64,000 bases of DNA, from positions 1-64,000 of IMG/VR virus record IMGVR_UViG_3300042308_000168. One strand, 5' to 3'. The notes beneath the pieces were generated by a model. That model was not told the DNA's origin, did not search any database, and saw nothing but the letters and a program-made list of their open reading frames with translations. Shown here in pieces: positions 54,405 to 64,000 of the stretch (the stretch's first letter is position 1; every line of letters starts with the position of its first letter). The DNA comes from a virus. Made by a program: the position numbers and the translations under genes.

Positions 54405-57352
54405 TGCCATTTATTTCAAATAACAGAACATCAGTATTAATTGATCAACAGGTTCCGGGGTTCGTCAGAGAAGAACACGAAATCTTCTTGGAGTTTGTTA
54501 GAAGCTATTATAGATTTCTAGAAACTCCAAGTTATATCAAGCCAGTCACTTCTAATCTGACAATCAGTACCGTAATTGGTGCGACAACACCATATGGCGT
54601 AGATTATACGAACACTGTGGTTGTAAGTCTTCCTGTTGGTAGATCAAATGTTGCTATCGCTAACGGTACCAAGATTAGAATAGCCAATACAGATGTTGGT
54701 GCTTATGCAGCTAATGTCGTACCAGGCAGCAACACCTTCAATATCACAGGTAATAGTTACCCAGTGCGTTTGGTTGGTGAAAGATTTTTCGTTTACAAAA
54801 CTGTTGCTAATGCACCCGGTGCCGATCTAACAAACATTATGAAGAATTTCGGTCGTTATATGGATGTCGATAACGCTCGTGATAATGATCAGATCCTTCA
54901 AACACTCTATAACAATTATATCAAGCTACTTCCCAAGAATATGTTGGCTGATAAGAACCTTGTGCTGAAACACGCCAAGGATTTCTATAGATCAAGAGGC
55001 TCGGAAAAGTCTATTCGTTTCTTGATGAGAGCCTTATATAATACAACTGCCGAGGTTTATTATCCTAAGCAAGATGTTCTTAGAGCGTCAGACGGTAAGT
55101 GGTATGTTGAAAGAGCATTAAGAGTCCAGAACGGCGCTATTAACAATGTTGCCAACTCTATGGTCTATTCATATTTTCAGAATAAAGAAGTTAAAGGCTT
55201 GACTTCTAAAGCAACTGCACTAGTCGAGGCAGTTAATGTATTCTATGATAACAATACACTTGTTACCGAACTAAGAATTTCAAACTCTAATAAGCCATTT
55301 CTATCTGACGAATCAATCTATGCACTATTCGAAGAAGACGGACAAGTAAAATATGCTACTGCTCGTATCTTCGGCGGTCAGATTGTCGATATTGATATTG
55401 TTAATGGTGGTACTGGTTATGTTGAAGGTACTACTGTTCCAATTATTCCAGTAAATGGTTCTGGTACTGGCGGTCTAGTAAGAATTTCAAGAGTATCTGC
55501 CGGTGGTATTGAAAGAATCTTTATTGAAGGTTCATTGCCAGATAATGGTGGTGCAGGCTATCGTGGTCGTATAGAAGACGGTCCAGAAGCTAGAGGAGGC
55601 GATTTTATTACTGTATCTGGCGGTGGTGGTATCGGTGCTCTAGGTGAAGTAGAAAGCGTTTGGGAAAACATTTATCATCCCAATCAATATAATATTTGTA
55701 ACACTAGAATTTCAGATGTTGCTAATGTTAGATGCGACATGTATGGCTTTGCTACAGAGGTCGCTAACGGTGGTTTGACTGTTGATGGTGCTTCTACAGT
55801 AGGCGAAACTGTTATTGCAGATGCCGTTGGTTACTGGTCATATTCAAATACCGGTGCAGCTAAATTTTGTTTCGTTGTCGAACCTGGTGAGAGTTATTTC
55901 GGTACACCTACATTTACCATTCAAGCAAATACAATCGTCCAAGAAATGGGCATCATCGGCAAACTAAAGATACTCAATCCTGGTCTAAATTATCAGGTCA
56001 ATGATGTTATCGAGTTCCACAATAGAAACGAAGCAAATAGTTTCGGATCAGGTGCGGCTGCCAGAGTAAGCGTAGTCAATGCTGCTGGCGCTATTATGAA
56101 TGTTGCATGGGTTCAAATTTCTGGTCACTATATTGGTGGTGAGGGATACGATTATACAATGATGCCTTATTGTGTAATTAAGTCAGCAACAGGAACCGGC
56201 GCTAATGTTCAGCCAATGACCACACTGGGCCGTGGTGGTTCATTTACATTCACAACAGAAGATATTGGTATCATCAGAAGATTTACTATTGTTAACCCAG
56301 GAACTGGTTACACTGTTCCACCTATTCTTGACCTAACAACAGGTCATACAGGTAATGTCGCTGTCGTTAATACTTCGGTTGTTACAGGTATCTATTCATA
56401 CCCAGGTCGTTATATTAATGACGATGGCTTTATCAGCGCCCAGAATTACCTACAGAATAGAGATTATTATCAGAACTTCTCTTATGTCGTTAGAACTGAC
56501 AAGCCTCTATCAAAGTATAGAAACACACTTAAGTCGCTAACACATCCTGCCGGCATGAAGATGTTTGGTCAGTATGAAAAGGAAGATATTGAAGCAACAA
56601 ATATAAACGGCGCACAAGTATTCAGTAGCAGCCATTACCCAGACCTAGTAAAGACTGGTCTAATATTCCATATGTCGGCTGCTAATACTGGAACAACTAC
56701 AGCAGGTAGAATTGCTAACCTCATTAATACAAGTTATGAAGGTGAAATGCTCAATGGTGTTTCTGTAACTAATGGTCTTATTCGCTTTGACGGCTTAAAT
56801 GATGTTATTAGATTCCCAAATAGCACAACTCTTGATCTACAGAATTTGACACTAGAAACTTGGATCAATGTTCCTTCTACATTCCAGAATGCTGTAATTT
56901 TCCAGAAGGGTGCCAACGGAAGTCAATACTCACTAGAATTTAATCTATTGGGTGATCTAGTATTCAATGCTAAGATTAATGGTGTATGGCAACAGGCGGC
57001 CTCACTAACAGCAACTAGAGTGCCACCTCCTGGCTATGCGGCTGTTCGTCCAGGCTTTAATGCAGAAGACTATATTAGAAGCAATAGATGGACACACATT
57101 GCGCTAACATATACCTCAGGCGCACAAAGACTATATGTCAATAATACTCTAGTTGCTTCGTCAGCACTGGCAGGAACTATTGCTACAAATAATAGTGGTG
57201 TATCTGTCGGTGCATCTGGTGCATATAACGACATTTATCGTTGGAGCTATCTAATCGGTAGAATTTCAATCATGAGAGTTTATAACCGTGTGCTATCGGC
57301 AGCCGAAGTTAAACGAAACTTCAATACTGATAGAGAAAGATTTGGTGTATAA
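54404..57352 (+). CDS. 7: Baseplate wedge protein gp7-like with C-terminal LamG domain
   Basis: 982 aa (T4 gp7 1032). The N-terminus VPGFVREEHEIFLEFVRSYYRFLETP follows the T4-like gp7 start; LPKNMLADKNLVLKHAKDFYRSRGSEKSIRFLMRALY is a second conserved block. Several GxGY beta modules occur in the middle (IVNGGTGYVEG, IVNPGTGYTVPP). Residues about 745-975 are a LamG/concanavalin-like jelly-roll (LIRFDGLNDVIRFPNSTTLDLQNLTLETWINV; RWTHIALTYTSGAQRLYVNNTLV), a glycan-binding fold. That suggests host-surface contact by the baseplate. Overlaps gp6 by one base. Confidence 0.8.
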   Translation: MPFISNNRTSVLIDQQVPGFVREEHEIFLEFVRSYYRFLETPSYIKPVTSNLTISTVIGATTPYGVDYTNTVVVSLPVGRSNVAIANGTKIRIANTDVGAYAANVVPGSNTFNITGNSYPVRLVGERFFVYKTVANAPGADLTNIMKNFGRYMDVDNARDNDQILQTLYNNYIKLLPKNMLADKNLVLKHAKDFYRSRGSEKSIRFLMRALYNTTAEVYYPKQDVLRASDGKWYVERALRVQNGAINNVANSMVYSYFQNKEVKGLTSKATALVEAVNVFYDNNTLVTELRISNSNKPFLSDESIYALFEEDGQVKYATARIFGGQIVDIDIVNGGTGYVEGTTVPIIPVNGSGTGGLVRISRVSAGGIERIFIEGSLPDNGGAGYRGRIEDGPEARGGDFITVSGGGGIGALGEVESVWENIYHPNQYNICNTRISDVANVRCDMYGFATEVANGGLTVDGASTVGETVIADAVGYWSYSNTGAAKFCFVVEPGESYFGTPTFTIQANTIVQEMGIIGKLKILNPGLNYQVNDVIEFHNRNEANSFGSGAAARVSVVNAAGAIMNVAWVQISGHYIGGEGYDYTMMPYCVIKSATGTGANVQPMTTLGRGGSFTFTTEDIGIIRRFTIVNPGTGYTVPPILDLTTGHTGNVAVVNTSVVTGIYSYPGRYINDDGFISAQNYLQNRDYYQNFSYVVRTDKPLSKYRNTLKSLTHPAGMKMFGQYEKEDIEATNINGAQVFSSSHYPDLVKTGLIFHMSAANTGTTTAGRIANLINTSYEGEMLNGVSVTNGLIRFDGLNDVIRFPNSTTLDLQNLTLETWINVPSTFQNAVIFQKGANGSQYSLEFNLLGDLVFNAKINGVWQQAASLTATRVPPPGYAAVRPGFNAEDYIRSNRWTHIALTYTSGAQRLYVNNTLVASSALAGTIATNNSGVSVGASGAYNDIYRWSYLIGRISIMRVYNRVLSAAEVKRNFNTDRERFGV

Positions 57353-57603
57353 TGGAAGATAGAAACTATCTGATACTACCTGTTTCAGAATTAAAGAAAG
57401 TTGATTTCGAGCAAATTCTGGAAACATCTGTTGAACATCTAAGATACACTAAAGACCTCAAAAAGACATTTATCAAATGGATTGGCGATCAACCAGACTT
57501 CGTATCTAAACTAAAGAATACCGATGGTCCTTATACTCATGAAGAAATGCTAGAGATAGTAAAAGATGAGGAATGGGACCCTCCGACAAATGATGCTAAA
57601 TAA
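57352..57603 (+). CDS. Small conserved structural-region protein
   Basis: 83 aa: NYLILPVSELKKVDFEQILETSVEHLRYTKDLKKTFIKWIGDQPDFVSKL and GPYTHEEMLEIVKDEEW. A small protein with this pattern sits near gp7/gp8 in T4-like marine phages. Unknown role. Confidence 0.65.
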   Translation: MEDRNYLILPVSELKKVDFEQILETSVEHLRYTKDLKKTFIKWIGDQPDFVSKLKNTDGPYTHEEMLEIVKDEEWDPPTNDAK

Positions 57604-57630
57604 TACAATTAAATTAATAAGAGAATAGTA

Positions 57631-58953
57631 ATGCCATCTTCACATTCAAAAGACCTTGAAATTCATAATGCCAAGATGTTCAAAACATCTGTGGCTCAGA
57701 ATGTTACCAATTTATACATGACAATTGGCAAAACATCTCCATGGCCATCTGATACTAATCCACCTGTTCCAACCACTTCCGTTTCAAGTATTGTTGATAT
57801 CTATAAGAACATGCTTGGTGGTAAGAAAGTCACTGGTAATGATATCAGACATTGTATTCCTAGATATAACTGGACTCCAAATGAAATCTGGAATCAGTAT
57901 GAAGACTTTTGGGATTCATCGGCTCTAACTGCCGCTAACAATAAATTCTATGTTGTGACAGACGATTTTCATGTCTATAAATGTTTGTCTAACAACTATG
58001 GTGGTATTTCTACCGTAAAGCCTGCTGGCACTCCTACTTCTCTACCATTCACTACTTCCGACAAGTATGTTTGGAAGTATATGTATTCTATTAGTGCAGA
58101 AGAACAGACACAGTTCACTACCGCAAACTTTATTCCAGTTAAGACTCTAACAATTGCCGACGGCTCTACACAGTGGTCAGTGCAGACTAATACCATCGAA
58201 GGAACTATTAGTAACATTAGAGTTGTTACCCGAGGTGCTAATTATACCTCATCTAATATCAATGTTCGTATTATTGGTGACGGCTTCAATGCTAATGCTT
58301 TTGCTGTTAGAAATACAACTGCTAATAATATTTCAGAAATCGTTATCGATGATCCTGGATACGGATACAGCAGAGCAAGCGTAGTAATCAGTGGCGGCGG
58401 TGGTCAGGGCGCATTTGCTAGAGCAGTTATTCCTCCACCAGGTGGACACGGATCAGACCCAGTAACAGAACTAGGCGGTTCTTATCTTATCATTTCTGTT
58501 AAACTCGCTGCATCTGAAAATAACAAGCTAACAGTTGCTAACGACTTTAGACAAGTTGCTATTATTGCCGATCCAACAAAAAGACTATCAACTACTCCGT
58601 TTACGAATACTACATTCTCACAAGTAACAACCGTTTCTGTTTCTGGTGTTTCTGTAAACTATGAAAAGGACGAGTTTGTCTATCAGGGGTTGTCTTTCAC
58701 AGCCTCATCATTCAGAGGTATCGTATCAGATTGGGATGGCTTTAATACTCTTAGACTATACGGTATTGAAGGTCTACCTACAAACGATAGATTGATAGGC
58801 TATTCATCAGCCGCTGTTCGTCAGCTAATCACCGTAACACAACAGCCTGAACTGGAAACCAATTCAGGTAAACTATTATACATAGATAATATAGAACCAG
58901 TTCAACGAGATCCGAACCAGACCGAGAACTTCAAGATCGTATTAAGTTTCTAA
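57631..58953 (+). CDS. 8: Baseplate wedge protein gp8
   Basis: 440 aa (T4 gp8 334). NVTNLYMTIGKTSPWPSDTNPPVPTTSVSSIVDIYKNMLGGKKVTGNDIRHCIPRYNWTPNEIWNQYEDFW, then FYVVTDDFHVYKCLSNNYGGISTVKPAGT match gp8. A GxGY-type insert is near residues 190-275. Wedge component in the outer baseplate. Confidence 0.9.
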   Translation: MPSSHSKDLEIHNAKMFKTSVAQNVTNLYMTIGKTSPWPSDTNPPVPTTSVSSIVDIYKNMLGGKKVTGNDIRHCIPRYNWTPNEIWNQYEDFWDSSALTAANNKFYVVTDDFHVYKCLSNNYGGISTVKPAGTPTSLPFTTSDKYVWKYMYSISAEEQTQFTTANFIPVKTLTIADGSTQWSVQTNTIEGTISNIRVVTRGANYTSSNINVRIIGDGFNANAFAVRNTTANNISEIVIDDPGYGYSRASVVISGGGGQGAFARAVIPPPGGHGSDPVTELGGSYLIISVKLAASENNKLTVANDFRQVAIIADPTKRLSTTPFTNTTFSQVTTVSVSGVSVNYEKDEFVYQGLSFTASSFRGIVSDWDGFNTLRLYGIEGLPTNDRLIGYSSAAVRQLITVTQQPELETNSGKLLYIDNIEPVQRDPNQTENFKIVLSF

Positions 58954-58968
58954 AAGGAAAAGAACAAA

Positions 58969-61900
58969 ATGGCAGCCAATACTGTATTGACAACTAACTT
59001 CAATGTAAGTCCTTACTATGATGATTATGATTTCAATAAAGATTTTTATCGCATTCTATTCAAGCCTGGTTATGCCGTCCAGGCTCGTGAGCTAACACAG
59101 CTACAGACTATCCTTCAAGAACAGGTTACTCGGTTCGGTCGTCACATGTTCCGTGAGGGTTCTATTGTTCTTCCTGGTGGGTTCTCAGTTCAGACAAGTG
59201 AAGGCTTCGCATCTGGTGGTTCGGCTGTCGATTATGTTAAGATCAAAGACCTTAATACTCTAAACAATACAGTAAATGTCAATAACTTTAAGAATGTTGT
59301 TCTAACTGGTGCCACAACTGGTATTCAGGCAATTGTTATTGATGTTCTAGATGGTGTTCAAACATCAACTAACACCAAGACTCTTTATGTTCGTTACACT
59401 AGAGCATCAACCAACTCAGCACTTAAAGTATTTCAGCCAAACGAAGTTCTTAATTCAAGTGTAGGAACTGCCGTTGCTCTTGCTTCTAGTCCAACTGGCT
59501 TCGGTTCAAGATTTCAGATTGAAGAAGGTGTTATATTCGCTAAGAACCATTTCATCAAGTTTCCAAAGCAGTCTATCATTATTGAAAGATACAATAGAAA
59601 CCCATCAAAGATTGTAGGTATGCTTCTATCAGAGGAGATTGTAAGTTCTGAGGAAGATACTTCACTACTCGATCCTGCTCTTGAATCATCAAACTATGCC
59701 GCACCTGGTGCTGATAGATTTTCTATCTCACCAACTCTATACACATATAATCTAACAGATCAGATTGATCAGCAGGACTTTATTTCTCTTGTTAGAATTG
59801 AAAATGGTATCGTAACGGAAAGAAACGATAGACCAGAATACAATATTATTGCCGATGAAATGGCAAAGAGAACCTTTGATGAATCGGGCAACTATCTTGT
59901 AGGTGGTATGGCCGTTCAGATTAGAGAGCATGACAATACAGGCAGTAATTTCGGTCGTTACGATAACGGTAATAACCAGCTTCTAGCCGTTTCTGTATCA
60001 GCCGGTACTGCATATGTCAAAGGTTATGAAATCAATTATGAAACTACACAGGAACTTGTAACAAGAAAAGGTCTTGATGTAGCCAGCGATACTCATATCA
60101 TTACCACAACCATGGGTTCATATGTTGTGGTTAATGAAGTTATCGGTATGTGGGAGCAGAACAAGGGTGCTGTTATTTACCTTTATGATACCGCACAGAA
60201 CTCAATCACTGATAAGAAATTAGCAACTAGTGCCGCTGCCGGAACTCTAGTTGGTTATGCTAAAGTTCTATCACTAGAATATGTTGATGGCAGAGAGGGC
60301 TACGATGCTCAGTATAATCTTTATCTAACAGATGTGCAATATGTTTCTGGTTATGGTCCAGGTAATGTTCAATCGTTCTATATGCCTGCCACTGGCGCTA
60401 AGGCAGACATTGTAGGCAGTTCATTTGTTCTACAAGCACAGGATTCATATCTTCTTTACGATACTGGTTCACTATCAACCAAGAGCGTTAGAGATAAGGA
60501 TGATCCAACTACATCTGCAACATCATTCTCATTCTTAAAGACTGAGGGTATCGATAACACTGTTGCTATTGATACAACTGGTCTACTGTCAATTACTATA
60601 CCATCAGGTATTGAAACTCTACCTTATGGTACGACAACTCTTGCAAGTGCTGATAAGAGAGAAATCAAACTCGTATTGAAAGCCAATACAAACCTCAGCC
60701 TTCCAGGAACTGTAACCGGAACTGTGGGTGCAACCAGACTTCTTGGTGATCTAAGCACAAACTTCCTAACATTGAATGTTGGTGACAAGGTTAGATTCTC
60801 TGGCAACAGTTTGACTTATACTGTTACAACTGCATCTGCAAATAACAGAGATTTGATCGTCAGCCCAGGTATTCCTGCACTAGCAGGCAATACAGTAACC
60901 AAGGTTTATCTAGTTGGTGATATCATCGATCTAACAACTAAGGGTGCTAATACTGGCACTGTTAGATCAGTTACCACAACTCCATCATCATTGACAATCG
61001 ATCTTAAAGAAACATTCTCATCAACTGTAGCCGCTGCTGTTACATTCCCAGTAGCAAGAGTTACCGCTCGTGAAATGTCAAAGGTTCTTAGAACCAATAG
61101 ATATGTTAAGATCAATGCATCAACTCTACCTAATCTAACTGGTCCTATCAATCTAGGTTTCAGTGATATCTATAGAATTAAATCTATCAGAAAAGGCTCA
61201 GGTTCTTACCCAACATCTAATACTGGCGGAACAGATGTCACATCTTCGTTCATTTTCAACAATGGACAGACAGATAACATGTATGATCACGGTTATATTA
61301 GACCAAGATCAGCTATGGAAGCAACCGATAGACTTCTTATTGAGTTGGATTACTTTGATCATACCGCTACCGGTACTGGCGGTTACTTCTCTGTCGATTC
61401 TTATCCTATTCAGGACAATGATGCTCTATTCAATGCAGAGACAAATATTAGAACTGAGAATGTTCCAAGATACAGAACTGCAACCGGTAAGTTGATTGAT
61501 CTAAGAAATGTTCTAGACTTTAGACCTGTCAAGAATAACATTGCTACTGCGGCGGTTCTACCATCAGCAGCAACAGAAAATCCAGGTATTGCATATATAT
61601 CAACATATCCTAAGGCTGCTTGGGCAACATTTAAGTTTGTCAGTCAGGGCATCAAGATTCCTATGCCATCGAACCCTCTGACATTTGATGTTCAGAACTA
61701 TCTTGGTCGTATCGATCTTGTTACACTAGACAAGACTGGATCACTATCAGTTGTTGGTGGTGTTCCATCACTAACACCAATTACACCAAAGTTTGATCCA
61801 GATAAGTTGACTCTATCTGTATTGAAGATTCCTCCTTATCCATCACTATCACCAGCTTACGGTAATAGACTGGGCAGATCAGACTTATCATGTGCCTCCA

Positions 61901-64000
61901 AGGCATCTGCGATCAATAGATTTACGATGCGTGATATTGGTATTCTTCAAGATAGAATTGAGAATCTAGAATATTACACCACATTGAATGCTCTTGAAAA
62001 GGCAGCAACGACCGTAACAGTCCGTGACGAAGCCGGACTTGATAGATTTAAAAACGGTATCTTTGTTGACTCACTCAAAGACGATACACTTAGCATCAAC
62101 GGTAAATCAAGCCAGTGGTGTCTAGATCCAGTTGAACAGAGCTATAGACCAATCTATACCTCAGAATCATTCATGTTCGATTTGATTAGATCATCGGGCG
62201 TTGTTGCTAGAGATAGAATGGTTATTCTAAACTACTCTGAAATGCAATTTTTAAATCAGAATGTCGCAACATCTGAAAGAAATCTCGAAAGAGCCTCATA
62301 TCTATTCTTGGGACAGTTGAAACTAACTCCCGATAGAGATATCTGGACCGATACAACATTCCTAGCCGACGAAGTTCTAACAACTCCAGAGTTTGTTACA
62401 CAGCAAAATCTCGGTGGTACTTACACTAAGATTTCCACGACATGGAATGATTGGTATGTAACTAACAGAACTTATACCGTTCGTAACCCTGCTGGTGGTG
62501 GTATTGTCTATCAAGGCACCGACTACTCTACAGCTAGAAGAACTGCTGATCAGTATAACACAAATTCATCTGTTAATATTGCTATTGACATTGATTGGAA
62601 TAGAACAGGAACCGAATACGGAAGAAACAACCAGACTTCTTTCATTGTCCAGAACGCTACTGTTCGTGACGTTGAAATCGTTCCTTATATCAGACCTCAG
62701 GTCATTTACTGTGAAGCATCAAATCTAAAACCAAATGCAAGAATTTGGGTTTACTTTGATAACATTCCTGTATCTAATACTTGTCGCCCACTAACAGCCT
62801 CACAGTATAATACAGCATTGACCACATATAGATTTGGTTCATCAGGTCCTGTTAATCCAGGTGAGGCACTAAGTCAGGCAGTTGATGCTAACGGTGTATT
62901 CATTTCATCCATTAACATTACTGACAACCTCGTAACAGCAAGTCTTCCTGCTGCTTTAGGTAATCTTCCGGCAGAAGGAACACCTATTTTTGTTGGACTA
63001 GATGGAAAGTGCTTTTTCTCTTATAGAATACAGCAGGGACAGTTTAGAACTGGTGAAAGAAAGATGATTATCGGTGATAGCCGTGTTATTATTTCTGAAT
63101 CAGGCGTAAGTCTAGATGATCCATCAGAGTCTATTACTACTGGCGCATCAGCAACATTTACGGCTGCTGGACAAAAGATGATTAAACAAAGAACTGTTAT
63201 TAAGATTCCAACAGTTCAAAATGTAACCAAGCCTGTCGATGAACAGAGAAGAACATTTGATTCCGAAACAGTTCCAAGAGATCCACCACCACCTCCTCCA
63301 TTCCCATGGTGGCTTTTCATGGGCTCTTGCTCTGCCTATTCATTCTTGGCAAAAACACCAAACAACGAAGAAGGTATGTTCTTAACAAGCGCAACTATCT
63401 TCGTGGGAAGAAAGTCAACTTCAACCTCAAGAGGTATTTGGTTTGAAGTTAGAGAAATTGACTCTGGCGGCGGCATTACAAGAAATCAGGTACCTGGTTC
63501 AGAAAAGCATTTTGAAAATATTGAGATCCCGATTTCTACAAACGGAATCGATAATGGCTTGACAATAACTTTTAATCATCCTCTTTTCTTGTTCAATGAT
63601 ACACAATATGCATTCGTTGTTCACTCTGACGCAGCCGATCCAGATACTTATATCTGGACAGCCAAACTAGGCGAGGTTGATGTTAATACAGGTGCTAGAA
63701 GAACAAGCCGTCCATACACAGGAACATATTACACAACAAACAATAATATGAACTGGGATATGGAACCTGATGTTGATATGACCATTAGATTAAGACGAGC
63801 GGAGTTCGTTAGAAACTCACTTGGTACCGCAACACTAGGTAACAAGCCAATTGATAAGCTTAGACTTGTTTCGATGAGTAAAGAATTTACACCGGCTCTT
63901 GGTGATATGTTCCATATTCCTGATAGATTGGTTCTAGATAGCACAACTAACATTGTTCCTGGCGATATCATTAAGAAGTTGTCCGGTGCAACCGTTGTTG
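58969..64000 (+). CDS. Giant structural protein (DUF4815-like), 3'-truncated
   Basis: Open frame from ATG 58969 (AAAAGGAAA upstream) to the end, at least 1677 aa. NTVLTTNFNVSPYYDDYDFNKDFYRILFKPGYAVQARELTQLQTILQEQVTRFGRHMFREGSIVLPGG is the DUF4815-type N-terminus of T4-like cyanophage structural proteins. The central part is beta-rich, with FTMRDIGILQDRIENLEYYTTLNALEKAA. A Pro-rich stretch (PRDPPPPPPFPWW) is followed by a jelly-roll-like GMFLTSATIFVGRKSTSTSRGIWFEVREI region. Probably a baseplate/tail periphery protein. The stop is outside the window. Confidence 0.82.
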   Translation, partial: MAANTVLTTNFNVSPYYDDYDFNKDFYRILFKPGYAVQARELTQLQTILQEQVTRFGRHMFREGSIVLPGGFSVQTSEGFASGGSAVDYVKIKDLNTLNNTVNVNNFKNVVLTGATTGIQAIVIDVLDGVQTSTNTKTLYVRYTRASTNSALKVFQPNEVLNSSVGTAVALASSPTGFGSRFQIEEGVIFAKNHFIKFPKQSIIIERYNRNPSKIVGMLLSEEIVSSEEDTSLLDPALESSNYAAPGADRFSISPTLYTYNLTDQIDQQDFISLVRIENGIVTERNDRPEYNIIADEMAKRTFDESGNYLVGGMAVQIREHDNTGSNFGRYDNGNNQLLAVSVSAGTAYVKGYEINYETTQELVTRKGLDVASDTHIITTTMGSYVVVNEVIGMWEQNKGAVIYLYDTAQNSITDKKLATSAAAGTLVGYAKVLSLEYVDGREGYDAQYNLYLTDVQYVSGYGPGNVQSFYMPATGAKADIVGSSFVLQAQDSYLLYDTGSLSTKSVRDKDDPTTSATSFSFLKTEGIDNTVAIDTTGLLSITIPSGIETLPYGTTTLASADKREIKLVLKANTNLSLPGTVTGTVGATRLLGDLSTNFLTLNVGDKVRFSGNSLTYTVTTASANNRDLIVSPGIPALAGNTVTKVYLVGDIIDLTTKGANTGTVRSVTTTPSSLTIDLKETFSSTVAAAVTFPVARVTAREMSKVLRTNRYVKINASTLPNLTGPINLGFSDIYRIKSIRKGSGSYPTSNTGGTDVTSSFIFNNGQTDNMYDHGYIRPRSAMEATDRLLIELDYFDHTATGTGGYFSVDSYPIQDNDALFNAETNIRTENVPRYRTATGKLIDLRNVLDFRPVKNNIATAAVLPSAATENPGIAYISTYPKAAWATFKFVSQGIKIPMPSNPLTFDVQNYLGRIDLVTLDKTGSLSVVGGVPSLTPITPKFDPDKLTLSVLKIPPYPSLSPAYGNRLGRSDLSCASKASAINRFTMRDIGILQDRIENLEYYTTLNALEKAATTVTVRDEAGLDRFKNGIFVDSLKDDTLSINGKSSQWCLDPVEQSYRPIYTSESFMFDLIRSSGVVARDRMVILNYSEMQFLNQNVATSERNLERASYLFLGQLKLTPDRDIWTDTTFLADEVLTTPEFVTQQNLGGTYTKISTTWNDWYVTNRTYTVRNPAGGGIVYQGTDYSTARRTADQYNTNSSVNIAIDIDWNRTGTEYGRNNQTSFIVQNATVRDVEIVPYIRPQVIYCEASNLKPNARIWVYFDNIPVSNTCRPLTASQYNTALTTYRFGSSGPVNPGEALSQAVDANGVFISSINITDNLVTASLPAALGNLPAEGTPIFVGLDGKCFFSYRIQQGQFRTGERKMIIGDSRVIISESGVSLDDPSESITTGASATFTAAGQKMIKQRTVIKIPTVQNVTKPVDEQRRTFDSETVPRDPPPPPPFPWWLFMGSCSAYSFLAKTPNNEEGMFLTSATIFVGRKSTSTSRGIWFEVREIDSGGGITRNQVPGSEKHFENIEIPISTNGIDNGLTITFNHPLFLFNDTQYAFVVHSDAADPDTYIWTAKLGEVDVNTGARRTSRPYTGTYYTTNNNMNWDMEPDVDMTIRLRRAEFVRNSLGTATLGNKPIDKLRLVSMSKEFTPALGDMFHIPDRLVLDSTTNIVPGDIIKKLSGATVV

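Overview
The window looks like about 64 kb from the interior of a lytic T4-type myovirus genome that infects an alphaproteobacterium, most likely one of the Rhizobiales. The T4 affiliation rests on recognisable homologues of gp61 primase, RNase H, gp33, gp59, gp32, gp4, gp53, gp25, gp6, gp7, gp8, gp26, gp48, gp54 and a split gp5, and on several TATAAATA late promoters. The host assignment is an inference from a circularly permuted two-piece tmRNA gene (a form typical of alphaproteobacteria, though not unique to them), a cobalamin-dependent ribonucleotide reductase, and a secreted L,D-transpeptidase, the wall-crosslinking enzyme class prominent in Rhizobiales. From memory, the gene content recalls Sinorhizobium phage phiM12 relatives and marine T4-like cyano- and pelagiphages. 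I could not run a search.

Layout. 0-7.6 kb: structural or virion-associated proteins of mostly unknown function, beginning with a truncated multidomain protein (nucleotidyltransferase + HExxH metalloprotease + P-loop kinase). 7.6-20 kb: primase, many small early-type genes, ThyX, class II NrdJ, a GIY-YIG homing endonuclease lodged against the 3' end of nrdJ, an L,D-transpeptidase, a phosphoribosyltransferase and a glutaredoxin. 20-38 kb: RNase H, SprT protease, then a long accessory stretch apparently inserted between rnh and gene 33. It holds a restriction-modification-like pair, a sigma-region-4-only protein, RtcB, a cyclic-phosphate-processing receiver domain, an esterase-like hydrolase, DNA ligase, PhoH, a RecB-like nuclease and dozens of micro-genes. 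This stretch is punctuated by related terminator/promoter cassettes with sigma70-type promoters.

37.1-37.9 kb: a permuted ssrA (tmRNA) gene. The acceptor piece (ending in CCA) lies upstream and the coding piece (tag ANDNNAYEAFALAA) downstream. The 7-bp acceptor stem they form carries the G3.U70 alanine identity pair. The intervening segment, usually short, is about 492 nt here and contains a complete HNH homing endonuclease gene. That gene's Shine-Dalgarno is held in a hairpin whose loop contains a T4-type late promoter. This is the most striking locus in the window.

38-41.3 kb: late-transcription accessory factor gp33, a nucleotidyltransferase-fold protein, helicase loader gp59 and single-strand binding protein gp32, closed by a strong terminator. 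41.3-46.3 kb, minus strand: a tail-associated peptidoglycan hydrolase with two candidate catalytic domains, and baseplate hub/tube genes. 46.3-64 kb, plus strand: head completion nuclease and the baseplate wedge/spike operon, ending in a giant DUF4815-like structural gene that runs off the window.

How the genes appear to work together: sigma70-like promoters and host RNA polymerase drive the early accessory and replication genes. Late TATAAATA promoters serve virion genes, and apparently the L,D-transpeptidase and the HNH gene. The nucleotide genes (ThyX, NrdJ, glutaredoxin) supply dNTPs for a T4-type replisome. RtcB with the receiver-domain protein, the tmRNA, and the restriction-modification-like pair look like a takeover and counter-defence set.
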